A DNA stretch of 7,873 nucleotides from an uncultured Lachnospiraceae bacterium (GCA_947565255.1 CANOFI010000102.1:1-7873); one strand, 5' to 3'; numbered from the stretch's first letter, positions 1-6,780 are shown. Notes: generated by a model from the letters alone, not told the origin. Translations and numbers: made by a program.

Positions 1-6
1 AAGGAG

Positions 7-94
7 ACTCTGATAGGTTACTGTTTACGGCTCTGCCGTGCCCAGCAACAAAATGCACACAAAATGGACACAAAATGGACAGTAACTCCGATAG
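7..94. repeat. Repeat-rich segment with nested direct, inverted and tandem repeats
   Basis: Several repeats are nested here. ACTCTGATAG at 7-16 and ACTCCGATAG at 85-94 form a direct repeat with one mismatch. GTTACTG at 17-23 is the exact reverse complement of CAGTAAC at 80-86. Inside lie a small hairpin at 27-39 (ACGGC, loop TCT, GCCGT) and three tandem 11-bp units. Terminal inverted repeats with short flanking direct repeats are what a small non-autonomous insertion (MITE-like) leaves behind, but the repeats are short and the inverted repeat overlaps the right direct repeat, so this is inference. A cis-regulatory region is the alternative. Confidence 0.4.
49..81. repeat. Three tandem 11-bp units, CAAAATGSACA
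   Basis: CAAAATGCACA (49-59), CAAAATGGACA (60-70) and CAAAATGGACA (71-81) follow each other without gaps; the only difference is C/G at unit position 8. Eleven base pairs is close to one helical turn, so the units would present the same face of DNA to a bound protein. Slippage-generated repetition is equally possible. They end 44 bases before the first start codon. Confidence 0.8.
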
Positions 95-125
95 TATATA
101 AGAGTGTGAAGGGAGGAATCGCTGA

Positions 126-1076
126 ATGGAAGCATGCAGCTTATTAGTGGAAAATGTTTCTGTAATGAGGGATTTTGAGACCATCGAGAAAAATATGGAT
201 CTGGCCGTGGAGGATTACAGGAAGCTCTGTGGCAAGGAACGCAGTATGGAGGAGGCGCAGCAGGAATGGAAGAGCGCTGTGAAGACGGTGGAGGATTATA
301 TCTGCAGTCTTTCGTTTGAAGTGGAAGAAAACATACACCAGCAGTTATTTGAGATACAAAAGCATCTGCAGGAATACCAGGGTGCGCTCCGGGAGTATGA
401 GGAAGCACAGCAGGCGAAGCAGGAGTTTGAAGACCAGGTTGATATGGAAAAGCTGGACCAGATGTCGAGAGAAGGCGCAGGTGATTCCGTGGAGGAAATC
501 GCGGACCAGATGAAAGAAGTCCTTGAGGAGATGGATGCGTCCAATACAGCCATCATGGAATATGACAAACAGCTGGAAAAACTGCGCGAAGAAAGGGATT
601 TGGTCAGCGAAAAGGAAGAACAGCTTGAAGCGTTGAGAGAAGACTACGCAAAGACAAAACAGCAGTACCATCTGATTGAACAGACAAAATTTTTGCTGGA
701 GCAGGCAAAGGATTCGTTTATATCCAAATACCAGACGCCGGTGCTGGATGGCTTTAAAAAATACTGCAGGCTGTTTGTCGGCGGGGAGGCGCAGAATTAC
801 CATCTGGATGCCAAAATGCAGCTGACTGTGGATGAGCTCGGCATGCAGAGAAAGATTACAGGCTTAAGCACCGGGTACAGGGATTTTCTCGGAATCTGCA
901 TGCGTATGGCACTGATAGAGGCAATGTATCCGCAGGAAAAGCCGTTTATTATATTTGACGACCCATTTGTCAGTCTGGATGATGAAAAGATGAAAGGAGC
1001 AATGCGGCTTTTGGATGCAATTGCTTCAGAATACCAGATTATTTATTTTACATGCCATGGCAGCCGCCAGGCTTAA
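126..1076 (+). CDS. C-terminal half of an SMC/RecF/YhaN-like ATPase (no Walker A)
   Basis: The 316-residue product resembles the distal part of an SMC/RecF/YhaN-type ATPase, a family acting on DNA ends or chromosome structure. Residues about 20-195 are charged and heptad-like (coiled coil). The ABC-type C-terminal half follows: signature LSTGYRD (247-253), hydrophobic strand plus Walker B FIIFDDPF (274-281, acidic pair D278/D279), D-loop SLDDEK (283-288) and H-loop His311. The N-terminal Walker A P-loop is absent, so the protein cannot bind and hydrolyse ATP by itself in the usual way; whole family members are much longer. ATG 126 directly follows an in-frame TGA (123-125), and GGGAGG at 111-116 is a plausible ribosome site, so it may be translated. 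It could be a 5'-truncated remnant, the product of a frameshift upstream, or the second half of a split ATPase whose first half lies outside the window. Family assignment is firm at fold level; the exact name is not. Confidence 0.7.
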   Translation: MEACSLLVENVSVMRDFETIEKNMDLAVEDYRKLCGKERSMEEAQQEWKSAVKTVEDYICSLSFEVEENIHQQLFEIQKHLQEYQGALREYEEAQQAKQEFEDQVDMEKLDQMSREGAGDSVEEIADQMKEVLEEMDASNTAIMEYDKQLEKLREERDLVSEKEEQLEALREDYAKTKQQYHLIEQTKFLLEQAKDSFISKYQTPVLDGFKKYCRLFVGGEAQNYHLDAKMQLTVDELGMQRKITGLSTGYRDFLGICMRMALIEAMYPQEKPFIIFDDPFVSLDDEKMKGAMRLLDAIASEYQIIYFTCHGSRQA

Positions 1077-1121
1077 GAAAAAAGGAACCGGCCATTCCTT
1101 TCATCCGCCCCTTCTTTTTTT
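1077..1121. terminator. Probable terminator after the ATPase fragment, possibly bidirectional
   Basis: AAAGGAA (1081-1087) and TTCCTTT (1095-1101) form a perfect 7-bp stem with a 7-base loop immediately after the ATPase stop codon. On the + strand the T-rich run (seven T at 1115-1121) comes only after a 13-base gap. On the - strand the stem is followed directly by six T, which is the better intrinsic-terminator geometry. It may work both ways, although no - strand gene is visible. Confidence 0.45.
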
Positions 1122-1173
1122 GAAAAAAAGCGCATAGGATGAAACAAAGAACGTTTTATGGGGTTATGACCGG

Positions 1174-2007
1174 ATGGAAAAAACGATATGGCAAAGAGTA
1201 AAAACAGGAGTATTGCTGCTGGCATTGTTTGCCTCGATGTTTGCGGTTGGAAGTGGCGGCGCCTGGGCTGTGGAGACTTTGAGCGGCAGAACGGTTTCGT
1301 TTGCGGAGGGTAACTGGGGGCTCGGCTTCGGCCAGGAGGGAACGGCGCCGACCGGAAATGCCACAGTGGATGAGTTAAAAGAGTACAACGCATATTTTTT
1401 GGGCGATACGTCGGAAAAAGAAAAAAAACTGTATCTGACCTTTGACTGCGGATATGAAAACGGAAACATTGCTCCAATGCTGGATGCATTGAAAAAGCAC
1501 AAGGTTTCGGCAACTTTTTTTGTGGTAGGCAATTTTTTGGAGACCAGTCCCGACATTGCAAAACGCATTGTCGAGGAGGGGCATACCGTGGGAAATCATA
1601 CATTTCACCACCCGGATATGTCGGCGATTTCCAGCAAAGAGGCATTCGCAAAGGAAGTCAATGAGGTGGCGGATCTGTTTAAGAGCATCACGGGGAAAAA
1701 AATGGCGATGTTTTACCGGCCGCCGCAGGGAAAATACAGCATTGAAAATTTAAAAATGGCAAAGGAGATGGGCTACAGCACCTTTTTCTGGAGCCTTGCC
1801 TATGTGGACTGGTACGAAGACAAACAGCCGACGCATGAGCAGGCATTCGACAAACTGCTTACCCGGGTGCATCCGGGCGCAATTGTGCTGCTGCACAGCA
1901 CGTCAAAGACCAATGCCGAAATTTTAGATGAGCTGCTGACCAAATGGGAGGAAATGGGCTATCAGTTTGGAACACTGCAGGAGTTAGCCGGGGCTGGTAA
2001 AAGTTAG
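1174..2007 (+). CDS. PdaA-like exported polysaccharide deacetylase (CE4/NodB)
   Basis: This 277-residue protein belongs to the NodB/CE4 metal-dependent deacetylases and is closest in motif layout to PdaA, which removes the acetyl group from peptidoglycan N-acetylmuramate on the way to muramic delta-lactam in spore cortex. A signal peptide is visible: basic start, hydrophobic stretch 12-25, and an AWA cleavage site near residue 32. The PdaA-type lead-in NWGLGFG (47-53) and NAYFLGDT precedes the catalytic domain. Motifs: TFDCG (89-93, general base D91), HTFHH (142-146, metal ligands H142 and H146), RPPQG (182-186), FWSLAYVDW (205-213) and LLH (239-241). The second Asp of the usual TFDDG is Cys92; PdaA of Bacillus has Asn there. 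The start is the only in-frame ATG before the signal peptide; its ribosome site (GGGG, 1160-1163) is weak. A cell-wall enzyme is secure; a sporulation role is inference, so no gene symbol is assigned. Confidence 0.9.
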   Translation: MEKTIWQRVKTGVLLLALFASMFAVGSGGAWAVETLSGRTVSFAEGNWGLGFGQEGTAPTGNATVDELKEYNAYFLGDTSEKEKKLYLTFDCGYENGNIAPMLDALKKHKVSATFFVVGNFLETSPDIAKRIVEEGHTVGNHTFHHPDMSAISSKEAFAKEVNEVADLFKSITGKKMAMFYRPPQGKYSIENLKMAKEMGYSTFFWSLAYVDWYEDKQPTHEQAFDKLLTRVHPGAIVLLHSTSKTNAEILDELLTKWEEMGYQFGTLQELAGAGKS

Positions 2008-2045
2008 TGCAAACGAACAGGAAAAAAGCTGTGGCAAAAACTGAT

Positions 2046-2095
2046 CAGGATGGAATGATTTTATGCAAAGTCCTGTGTATTTTGTAATTTTTTTT
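2046..2095 (+). terminator. Weak candidate terminator after the deacetylase gene
   Basis: CAGGAT (2046-2051) can pair with GTCCTG (2070-2075), including one G-T pair, across an 18-base loop. Eight T follow at 2088-2095, twelve bases beyond the stem. The large loop and the gap make this a poor intrinsic terminator, but nothing better separates the deacetylase from the next promoter. Confidence 0.2.
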
Positions 2096-2104
2096 AGAAA
2101 CTTC

Positions 2105-2133
2105 TTTACAATTGTAATGTTTTTTGTTATACT
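2105..2133 (+). promoter_or_regulatory. Sigma-A promoter of the T-box/ileS unit
   Basis: TTTACA (2105-2110) and TATACT (2128-2133) are separated by 17 bases, a near-consensus vegetative promoter. Transcription would start at about 2139-2141, just ahead of the T-box stem I, which is the expected arrangement. Confidence 0.85.
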
Positions 2134-2334
2134 ACGGAGTAATCATAACACTGAAAAGACGATGACGGAGACAGTAAGTATCTGCAGAACATGCAAGCGA
2201 GCCGGTGATGGTGGAAGACCGGTATCAGTATGCGGATTCCGAACATCACTCCTGAGTTTCTGGCCGAACGGAATGTATTTTCCAAGTAAGTTTTGACGGA
2301 TCCCGCCGTTACCGGGAAGCATGTGGCTGCATGT

Positions 2335-2375
2335 AAAATAGGTGGTACAGCAGGAGATTTGACCTGTCCTATTTT
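2335..2375 (+). promoter_or_regulatory. T-box antiterminator
   Basis: Helix A1 pairs AAAATAGG (2335-2342) with CCTATTTT (2368-2375), perfect over 8 bp. The 7-base bulge is TGGTACA (2343-2349), where the common form is TGGNACC. Helix A2 pairs GCAGG (2350-2354) with CCTGT (2363-2367), closing loop 2355-2362. The 3' half of A2 and the start of A1's 3' strand are also the 5' arm of the terminator, so the two structures exclude each other. Confidence 0.9.
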
Positions 2376-2394
2376 GGGGCAGGTTATTTTTATT
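2361..2394 (+). terminator. Regulated intrinsic terminator of the ileS T-box
   Basis: ACCTGTCC (2362-2369) pairs with GGGCAGGT (2377-2384), eight pairs including one G-T, with a short A/T-rich loop. A T-rich tail follows (2384-2394). It forms when charged tRNA-Ile is plentiful and the antiterminator is not stabilised, stopping transcription 78 bases before ileS. Confidence 0.9.
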
Positions 2395-2457
2395 GCATTT
2401 GCACAAAAGGTAATTGTAAGAGTTTCGTAAATGCTTATGTGGCAGAATGAAAGTGGT

Positions 2458-2464
2458 AAGGAGG
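2458..2464 (+). promoter_or_regulatory. Ribosome binding site that fixes the ileS start
   Basis: AAGGAGG lies 8 bases before ATG 2473. An in-frame ATG at 2431 lacks a comparable site, and the 14 residues it would add do not look like the family's N-terminus, so 2473 is chosen. Confidence 0.9.
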
Positions 2465-2472
2465 AAATCACC

Positions 2473-5400
2473 ATGTACGAAAAAGTATCAACGAATCTGA
2501 ATTTTGTGGAAAGGGAAAAAAAGATTGAAAAGTTCTGGGCGGATAATGACATATTCAAAAAAAGTATGGAAAGCCGCAAGGAGGGCGAAACGTACACGTT
2601 TTATGACGGTCCGCCGACAGCAAACGGAAAGCCGCATATCGGCCATGTGCTGACGCGTGTTATCAAGGATATGATTCCGCGCTATCAGACGATGAAGGGG
2701 AAATATGTACCCCGCAAAGCCGGATGGGATACGCATGGCCTGCCGGTAGAGTTAGAGGTAGAGAAAAAATTAGGCTTAAATGGAAAGGACCAGATTGAAG
2801 CCTACGGTATGGAGCCGTTTATCAGAGAGTGCAAGGAATCTGTCTGGAAGTATAAGGGCATGTGGGAGGATTTTTCTGGGACAGTCGGTTTCTGGGCAGA
2901 TATGGATGACCCATATGTGACGTATCATGATGATTTCATTGAGTCTGAGTGGTGGGCGCTGAAAGAAATCTGGAAGAAGAACCTGCTTTATAAGGGCTTT
3001 AAGATTGTACCGTACTGTCCGCGCTGCGGGACGCCGCTCTCTTCCCAGGAGGTTGCGCAGGGCTATAAGACGGTCAAGGAGCGTTCTGCAGTTGTGCGGT
3101 TTAAAGTTGTGGGAGAGGATGCATATTTTCTTGCGTGGACGACAACGCCGTGGACACTGCCGTCGAACGTGGCGCTGTGCGTAAATCCCGGCGAGGCGTA
3201 TATTAAAGTCCAGGCGGCGGACGGATATGTGTATTATATCGCGGAGGCCCTGGCGGATAAGGTGCTTGGAAATCTGACAGACGGTGAGGAAGAGAAAAAG
3301 GCTTATGAGGTGCTCGGTTCCTATATGGGAAGGGATTTGGAGTACAAAGAATATGAACCGCTCTTCGAGTTTGAAAAGGCAACAGTGGAAAAACAGCATA
3401 AAAAAGGGTTTTTTGTAACCTGCGACGATTATGTAACGATGTCTGACGGTACCGGTATTGTCCATATTGCACCGGCGTTTGGTGAGGATGATGCGAATGT
3501 CGGGCGCAAATACGACCTTCCGTTCGTACAGTTTGTAAACGGCAAAGGGGAACTGACAGAGGAGACTCCTTATGCAGGGCTGTTTGCGAAAAAGGCCGAC
3601 CCTGAAATTTTAAAAGATTTGGACAAGGAAGGCAAACTGTTTGATGCGCCGAAGTTTGAGCATGATTATCCGCACTGCTGGCGGTGCGATACGCCGCTCA
3701 TCTATTATGCAAGAGAATCCTGGTTTGTCAAGATGACGGCGGTAAAGGATGAGCTGGTTGCCAACAATAAGACGGTCAACTGGATTCCGGAATCGATTGG
3801 GGAAGGGCGGTTTGGAAACTGGCTGGAAAACATTCAGGACTGGGGCATCTCCAGGAACCGTTACTGGGGTACGCCGTTAAATGTATGGGAATGCGAAGAA
3901 TGCGGGCATCAGGAATGCATTGGAAGCAGGGAAGAACTGGAGAGCATGAGCGGCAATCCGGAAGCGAGGACGATAGAGCTTCATCGCCCCTACATTGACG
4001 GAATCACCTGTCCCTGTCCGAAATGCGGCAAAACAATGAAGCGTGTGCCGGAGGTGGTGGACTGCTGGTTTGATTCCGGAGCCATGCCGTTTGCGCAGCA
4101 TCACTACCCGTTTGAAAACAAAGAGCTTTTCGAACAGCAGTTCCCCGCACAGTTTATTTCCGAGGCGGTTGACCAGACAAGAGGATGGTTTTATTCCCTG
4201 ATGGCGGAATCGACGCTTTTGTTTCACAAATCTCCTTACGAAAATGTCATTGTGCTGGGACATGTGCAGGATGAAAACGGGCAGAAAATGAGCAAGTCAA
4301 AGGGAAATGCGGTTGACCCGTTTGAGGCGCTAAAGACGTATGGCGCAGACGCGATCCGCTGGTATTTTTATATCAACAGCGCGCCGTGGCTGCCAAACCG
4401 TTTTCATGGAAAGGCCGTGCAGGAGGGCCAGAGAAAGTTCATGGGCACCCTGTGGAACACCTATGCATTTTTTGTTCTGTATGCAAACATTGATGGATTT
4501 GATGCCACAAAGTATACACTGGAATACGACAAATTATCCGTAATGGATAAATGGTTGTTGTCCCGCCTGAATACACTGGTAAAGACGGTGGACAATAGTC
4601 TGGGAAGCTACAAAATTCCGGAGGCCGCAAGGGCTTTGGATGAGTTTGTGGACGAGATGAGCAACTGGTACGTCAGAAGAAGCCGCGACCGTTTCTGGGC
4701 GAAGGGAATGGAGCAGGACAAAATCAATGCGTACATGACGCTTTATACGGCACTGGTGACGGTATGTAAGGCAGCGGCGCCGATGATTCCGTTTATGACA
4801 GAGGACATTTACCGCAATCTGGTCTGCGGCATCGACAAAAATGCGCCGGAAAGCGTACATTTATGTGATTTTCCGATTGCAGAGGAGCGTTTTATCGACA
4901 GGCAGCTGGAAAAAGATATGGAGTCTGTGCTGAAGGTGGTTGTGATGGGACGTGCCTGCAGAAACAATGCGGCCATCAAGAACCGCCAGCCAGTCGGTCA
5001 GCTGTATATCAAGGCGGATTTCCGGTTTGGCGAAATGTTCCAGGAAATTGTAAAAGAAGAATTAAATGTGAAAAGGGTGGACTTTACCGATGATGTGAGA
5101 AGCTTTACCACCTACAGCTTTAAGCCGCAGATGCGCACCGTCGGGCCAAAGTACGGAAAGCTTCTGAATCAGATTAGAGAGTCCTTACTTAAGTTAGATG
5201 GCAATAACGCCATGGATGAGCTGAATGAAACCGGTGTGCTGAAGCTTGAATTGGACGGGCAGACTGTTGAACTGGCAAATGAGGACCTTTTGATTGATAC
5301 GGCACAGATGGAGGGCTATGTATCGGAAAGTGACCAGGTGGCAACGATTGTTCTGGATACGAACCTGACGCCGGAGCTTATTGAGGAGGGCTTTGTGCGC

Positions 5401-5631
5401 GAGGTTATCAGCAAAGTCCAGACAATGCGCAAAGAGGCAGATTTTGAGGTGACCGACAAGATAAAGATATACGTAAAAGGGAATGCCAAAATTGAAGAGA
5501 TTTTGTCGAAACACAAAAATCAGCTTATGAGTGAAATTCTAGCGACGGATTTGGTGCTCGGCGAAACGGCCGGATACGAGAAGGAATGGAATATTAACGG
5601 CGAAAAGGTGGAGCTTGCAGTTGAAAAGTAG
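2473..5631 (+). CDS. ileS: Isoleucyl-tRNA synthetase, long eukaryote-like type
   Basis: This cytoplasmic class I enzyme charges tRNA-Ile with isoleucine using ATP; 1052 residues from ATG 2473. The Rossmann catalytic core carries HIGH (55-58) and KMSKS (605-609). The inserted CP1 editing domain, which hydrolyses mischarged Val-tRNA, carries the Thr-rich WTTTPWT (222-228) and GTGIVHIAPAFGEDD (326-340). Cys pairs CPRCG and CWRCD, then CEECG and CPKCG, fit the family's zinc sites in the connecting region. DWGISRNRYWG and CWFDSG are conserved core blocks. After KMSKS come the helical anticodon-binding region and a C-terminal extension containing KVQTMRKEADFEVTDKI. The length and the DMDDPYVTYHDDFIESEWW block fit the IleS2 (eukaryote-like) type rather than the shorter IleS1 with a C-terminal zinc finger; that type is known for low mupirocin sensitivity. 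Expression is governed by the T-box upstream. Confidence 0.97.
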   Translation: MYEKVSTNLNFVEREKKIEKFWADNDIFKKSMESRKEGETYTFYDGPPTANGKPHIGHVLTRVIKDMIPRYQTMKGKYVPRKAGWDTHGLPVELEVEKKLGLNGKDQIEAYGMEPFIRECKESVWKYKGMWEDFSGTVGFWADMDDPYVTYHDDFIESEWWALKEIWKKNLLYKGFKIVPYCPRCGTPLSSQEVAQGYKTVKERSAVVRFKVVGEDAYFLAWTTTPWTLPSNVALCVNPGEAYIKVQAADGYVYYIAEALADKVLGNLTDGEEEKKAYEVLGSYMGRDLEYKEYEPLFEFEKATVEKQHKKGFFVTCDDYVTMSDGTGIVHIAPAFGEDDANVGRKYDLPFVQFVNGKGELTEETPYAGLFAKKADPEILKDLDKEGKLFDAPKFEHDYPHCWRCDTPLIYYARESWFVKMTAVKDELVANNKTVNWIPESIGEGRFGNWLENIQDWGISRNRYWGTPLNVWECEECGHQECIGSREELESMSGNPEARTIELHRPYIDGITCPCPKCGKTMKRVPEVVDCWFDSGAMPFAQHHYPFENKELFEQQFPAQFISEAVDQTRGWFYSLMAESTLLFHKSPYENVIVLGHVQDENGQKMSKSKGNAVDPFEALKTYGADAIRWYFYINSAPWLPNRFHGKAVQEGQRKFMGTLWNTYAFFVLYANIDGFDATKYTLEYDKLSVMDKWLLSRLNTLVKTVDNSLGSYKIPEAARALDEFVDEMSNWYVRRSRDRFWAKGMEQDKINAYMTLYTALVTVCKAAAPMIPFMTEDIYRNLVCGIDKNAPESVHLCDFPIAEERFIDRQLEKDMESVLKVVVMGRACRNNAAIKNRQPVGQLYIKADFRFGEMFQEIVKEELNVKRVDFTDDVRSFTTYSFKPQMRTVGPKYGKLLNQIRESLLKLDGNNAMDELNETGVLKLELDGQTVELANEDLLIDTAQMEGYVSESDQVATIVLDTNLTPELIEEGFVREVISKVQTMRKEADFEVTDKIKIYVKGNAKIEEILSKHKNQLMSEILATDLVLGETAGYEKEWNINGEKVELAVEK

Positions 5632-5659
5632 GCCGAAGGAGCATGAAAAAAATAAGAAA

Positions 5660-6763
5660 ATGAAGAAGCAGAAAAAGCAGAAAAAAGGCACGGGAATTTT
5701 TCTGGCATTCGTGCTTGTGTGGCTGGCTGCATGGGGAGACCGGCAGGTTTTTCAGGCGGCGCAGCCGCAGAATCTGCAGGATTATGAAAAGGCAAAAGTG
5801 CGGTCAGGAAGACAGAAAGGCGACGCGGACGGTGATGGAAGAGTAACGCTTTTGGATGCAAGGCAGATTCTTCGCGCCGCCCTTCATCTGGCAGAAATAG
5901 AAGAAGAGGACCGGGGCAGTGCGGATGTGGATATGGATGGCCGGATGACACTCAGAGATGCCGGCTTTGCGCTGAAATTTGCCCTGAACCTGATGCAACC
6001 ATCACATTTTGTCTGTGTAGGGGAGTATGCGGATTTCCAGACGATAAATGAAGCGGTTTCCTATGCACGGACGTTTTGTACAAAAACAGACAGGGTGCTG
6101 ATTTTTATAGGGGAAGGAACCTATCAGGAGGAAATTACATTGTTAGACAATCCGGGCATTGACATGGAAGGCAGCGGGGCCGGCAAAACGCTGATAGAGC
6201 AGCAGTCGTGGTATCCAGCCGCTCCTTTGTATACAACCGGAACCGGAACATTTAAAAACCTTGCGTTGATTGCGAGAGGCTCAACAAACAGTTATGCCAT
6301 GCACTTTGAAATTAACGGCGGCACGGTCCGGGGTGTGACAACATTTCAGAACTGTTTCTTCTGTTCTGAGGGCAATGCGGCAGTCGGTGTTGGAATGGGT
6401 GCGGATAACACCGTGATATTCAGAAACTGTTCCATGGGGTCTGATGCAGGTCCCTGTATTTATGTCCATAACAGCGCTTACGGCAATCAGCCAAATCAGA
6501 ACTTTATTGTAGAAAATTGTCATCTGCTGGGTGTAACATATGCGGGAAGTTATGTTGCGGTGGATGATTCTGCAACGATGTGGGGCGCGAAAGGCAGTGT
6601 GATGAACCTGAAATTTTGCAATGTGACAACGCAGTTTCCGGGTTCCATTGTATTTCGGAAGAATTGGGATGAGAGTTATCCGTTTATTCCAGATGAAGAT
6701 TCCAATATTAACCTGACAGGCGATTCCCACGGAAATGATTTGGCAGCGCTGAACCGGCGGTAA
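5660..6763 (+). CDS. Exported dockerin protein with pectinesterase-like beta-helix
   Basis: The 367-residue product starts with a very basic segment and a hydrophobic helix (residues 11-25, GTGIFL... to ...LAAW), a signal peptide or anchor with possible cleavage near 33. A type I dockerin follows, two calcium-binding EF-hand-like loops with Asp at 1, 3, 5 and 12: D55-D66 and D89-D100. Residues about 117-345 form a pectinesterase-like right-handed beta-helix: ADFQTINEAV, then VLIFIGEGTYQEEI, then repeated FQNC/FRNC/VENC turns. The pectin methylesterase catalytic blocks (QAVAL, QDT, DFIFG) are not visible, so activity is unproven; carbohydrate binding or another esterase-like role is possible. 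Dockerins normally bind cohesins on a scaffoldin, but no cohesin is in the window. The start is uncertain: TTG 5615 or 5621 (inside the ileS end, behind AAGGTGG), or ATG 5660, chosen because it begins the signal peptide. AAGGAG at 5636-5641 is 18 bases from that ATG. It lies directly after ileS without an obvious terminator. Confidence 0.8.
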   Translation: MKKQKKQKKGTGIFLAFVLVWLAAWGDRQVFQAAQPQNLQDYEKAKVRSGRQKGDADGDGRVTLLDARQILRAALHLAEIEEEDRGSADVDMDGRMTLRDAGFALKFALNLMQPSHFVCVGEYADFQTINEAVSYARTFCTKTDRVLIFIGEGTYQEEITLLDNPGIDMEGSGAGKTLIEQQSWYPAAPLYTTGTGTFKNLALIARGSTNSYAMHFEINGGTVRGVTTFQNCFFCSEGNAAVGVGMGADNTVIFRNCSMGSDAGPCIYVHNSAYGNQPNQNFIVENCHLLGVTYAGSYVAVDDSATMWGAKGSVMNLKFCNVTTQFPGSIVFRKNWDESYPFIPDEDSNINLTGDSHGNDLAALNRR

Positions 6764-6780
6764 AGGGAGAATGCAGACTG

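Larger units (their letters stand above)
2141..2394 (+). promoter_or_regulatory. Isoleucine T-box riboswitch upstream of ileS
   Basis: A full T-box leader, which senses the charging state of a tRNA and controls transcription termination. Stem I holds the AGTA motif of the specifier-loop 5' side (2173-2176) and the specifier codon ATC (2245-2247, isoleucine) followed by the usual purine. Its distal arm pairs CCGGT (2202-2206) with ACCGG (2218-2222) around the conserved GATGGTGGAAG-type loop (2207-2217). Stem III is GACGG/CCGTT (2295-2299/2306-2310). The T-box sequence AGGTGGTACAGC lies at 2340-2351, and its TGGT pairs with the 3' ACCA end of uncharged tRNA-Ile (discriminator A). Specifier, discriminator base and downstream gene all agree. 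Uncharged tRNA-Ile should stabilise the antiterminator and let transcription reach ileS. Confidence 0.95.

Noticed and set aside
49..81. CRISPR array
   Set aside because: Units are 11 bp, contiguous and without spacers.
76..102. Promoter for the ATPase fragment: TGGACA with TATATA or TATAAG
   Set aside because: Spacers of 13 or 15 bases are too short for sigma-A.
25..408. 127-codon - strand open frame covering the repeat segment
   Set aside because: Low-complexity translation that overlaps the clearly coding ATPase frame on the other strand.
1132..1158. Possible sporulation (sigma-G-like) promoter for the deacetylase: GCATA and CGTTTTA
   Set aside because: The elements are 15 bases apart instead of about 18 and the -10 has a mismatch; suggestive only because PdaA is forespore-expressed in Bacillus.
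1073..1651. 192-codon - strand open frame opposite the deacetylase gene
   Set aside because: Low-complexity, Pro/Arg/Ser-rich translation with no recognisable domain, antisense to a well-conserved gene.
2063..2296. 77-codon + strand open frame in the ileS leader
   Set aside because: It lies across the promoter and T-box stem I, has no ribosome site, and the RNA structure fully explains the sequence.
2431..2472. Earlier in-frame ATG giving a 14-residue longer IleRS
   Set aside because: No good ribosome site; AAGGAGG is correctly spaced for ATG 2473, and the extra residues do not resemble the IleRS N-terminus.
2776..3465. 229-codon - strand open frame opposite ileS
   Set aside because: Shadow of the highly conserved synthetase coding sequence; no recognisable domain.
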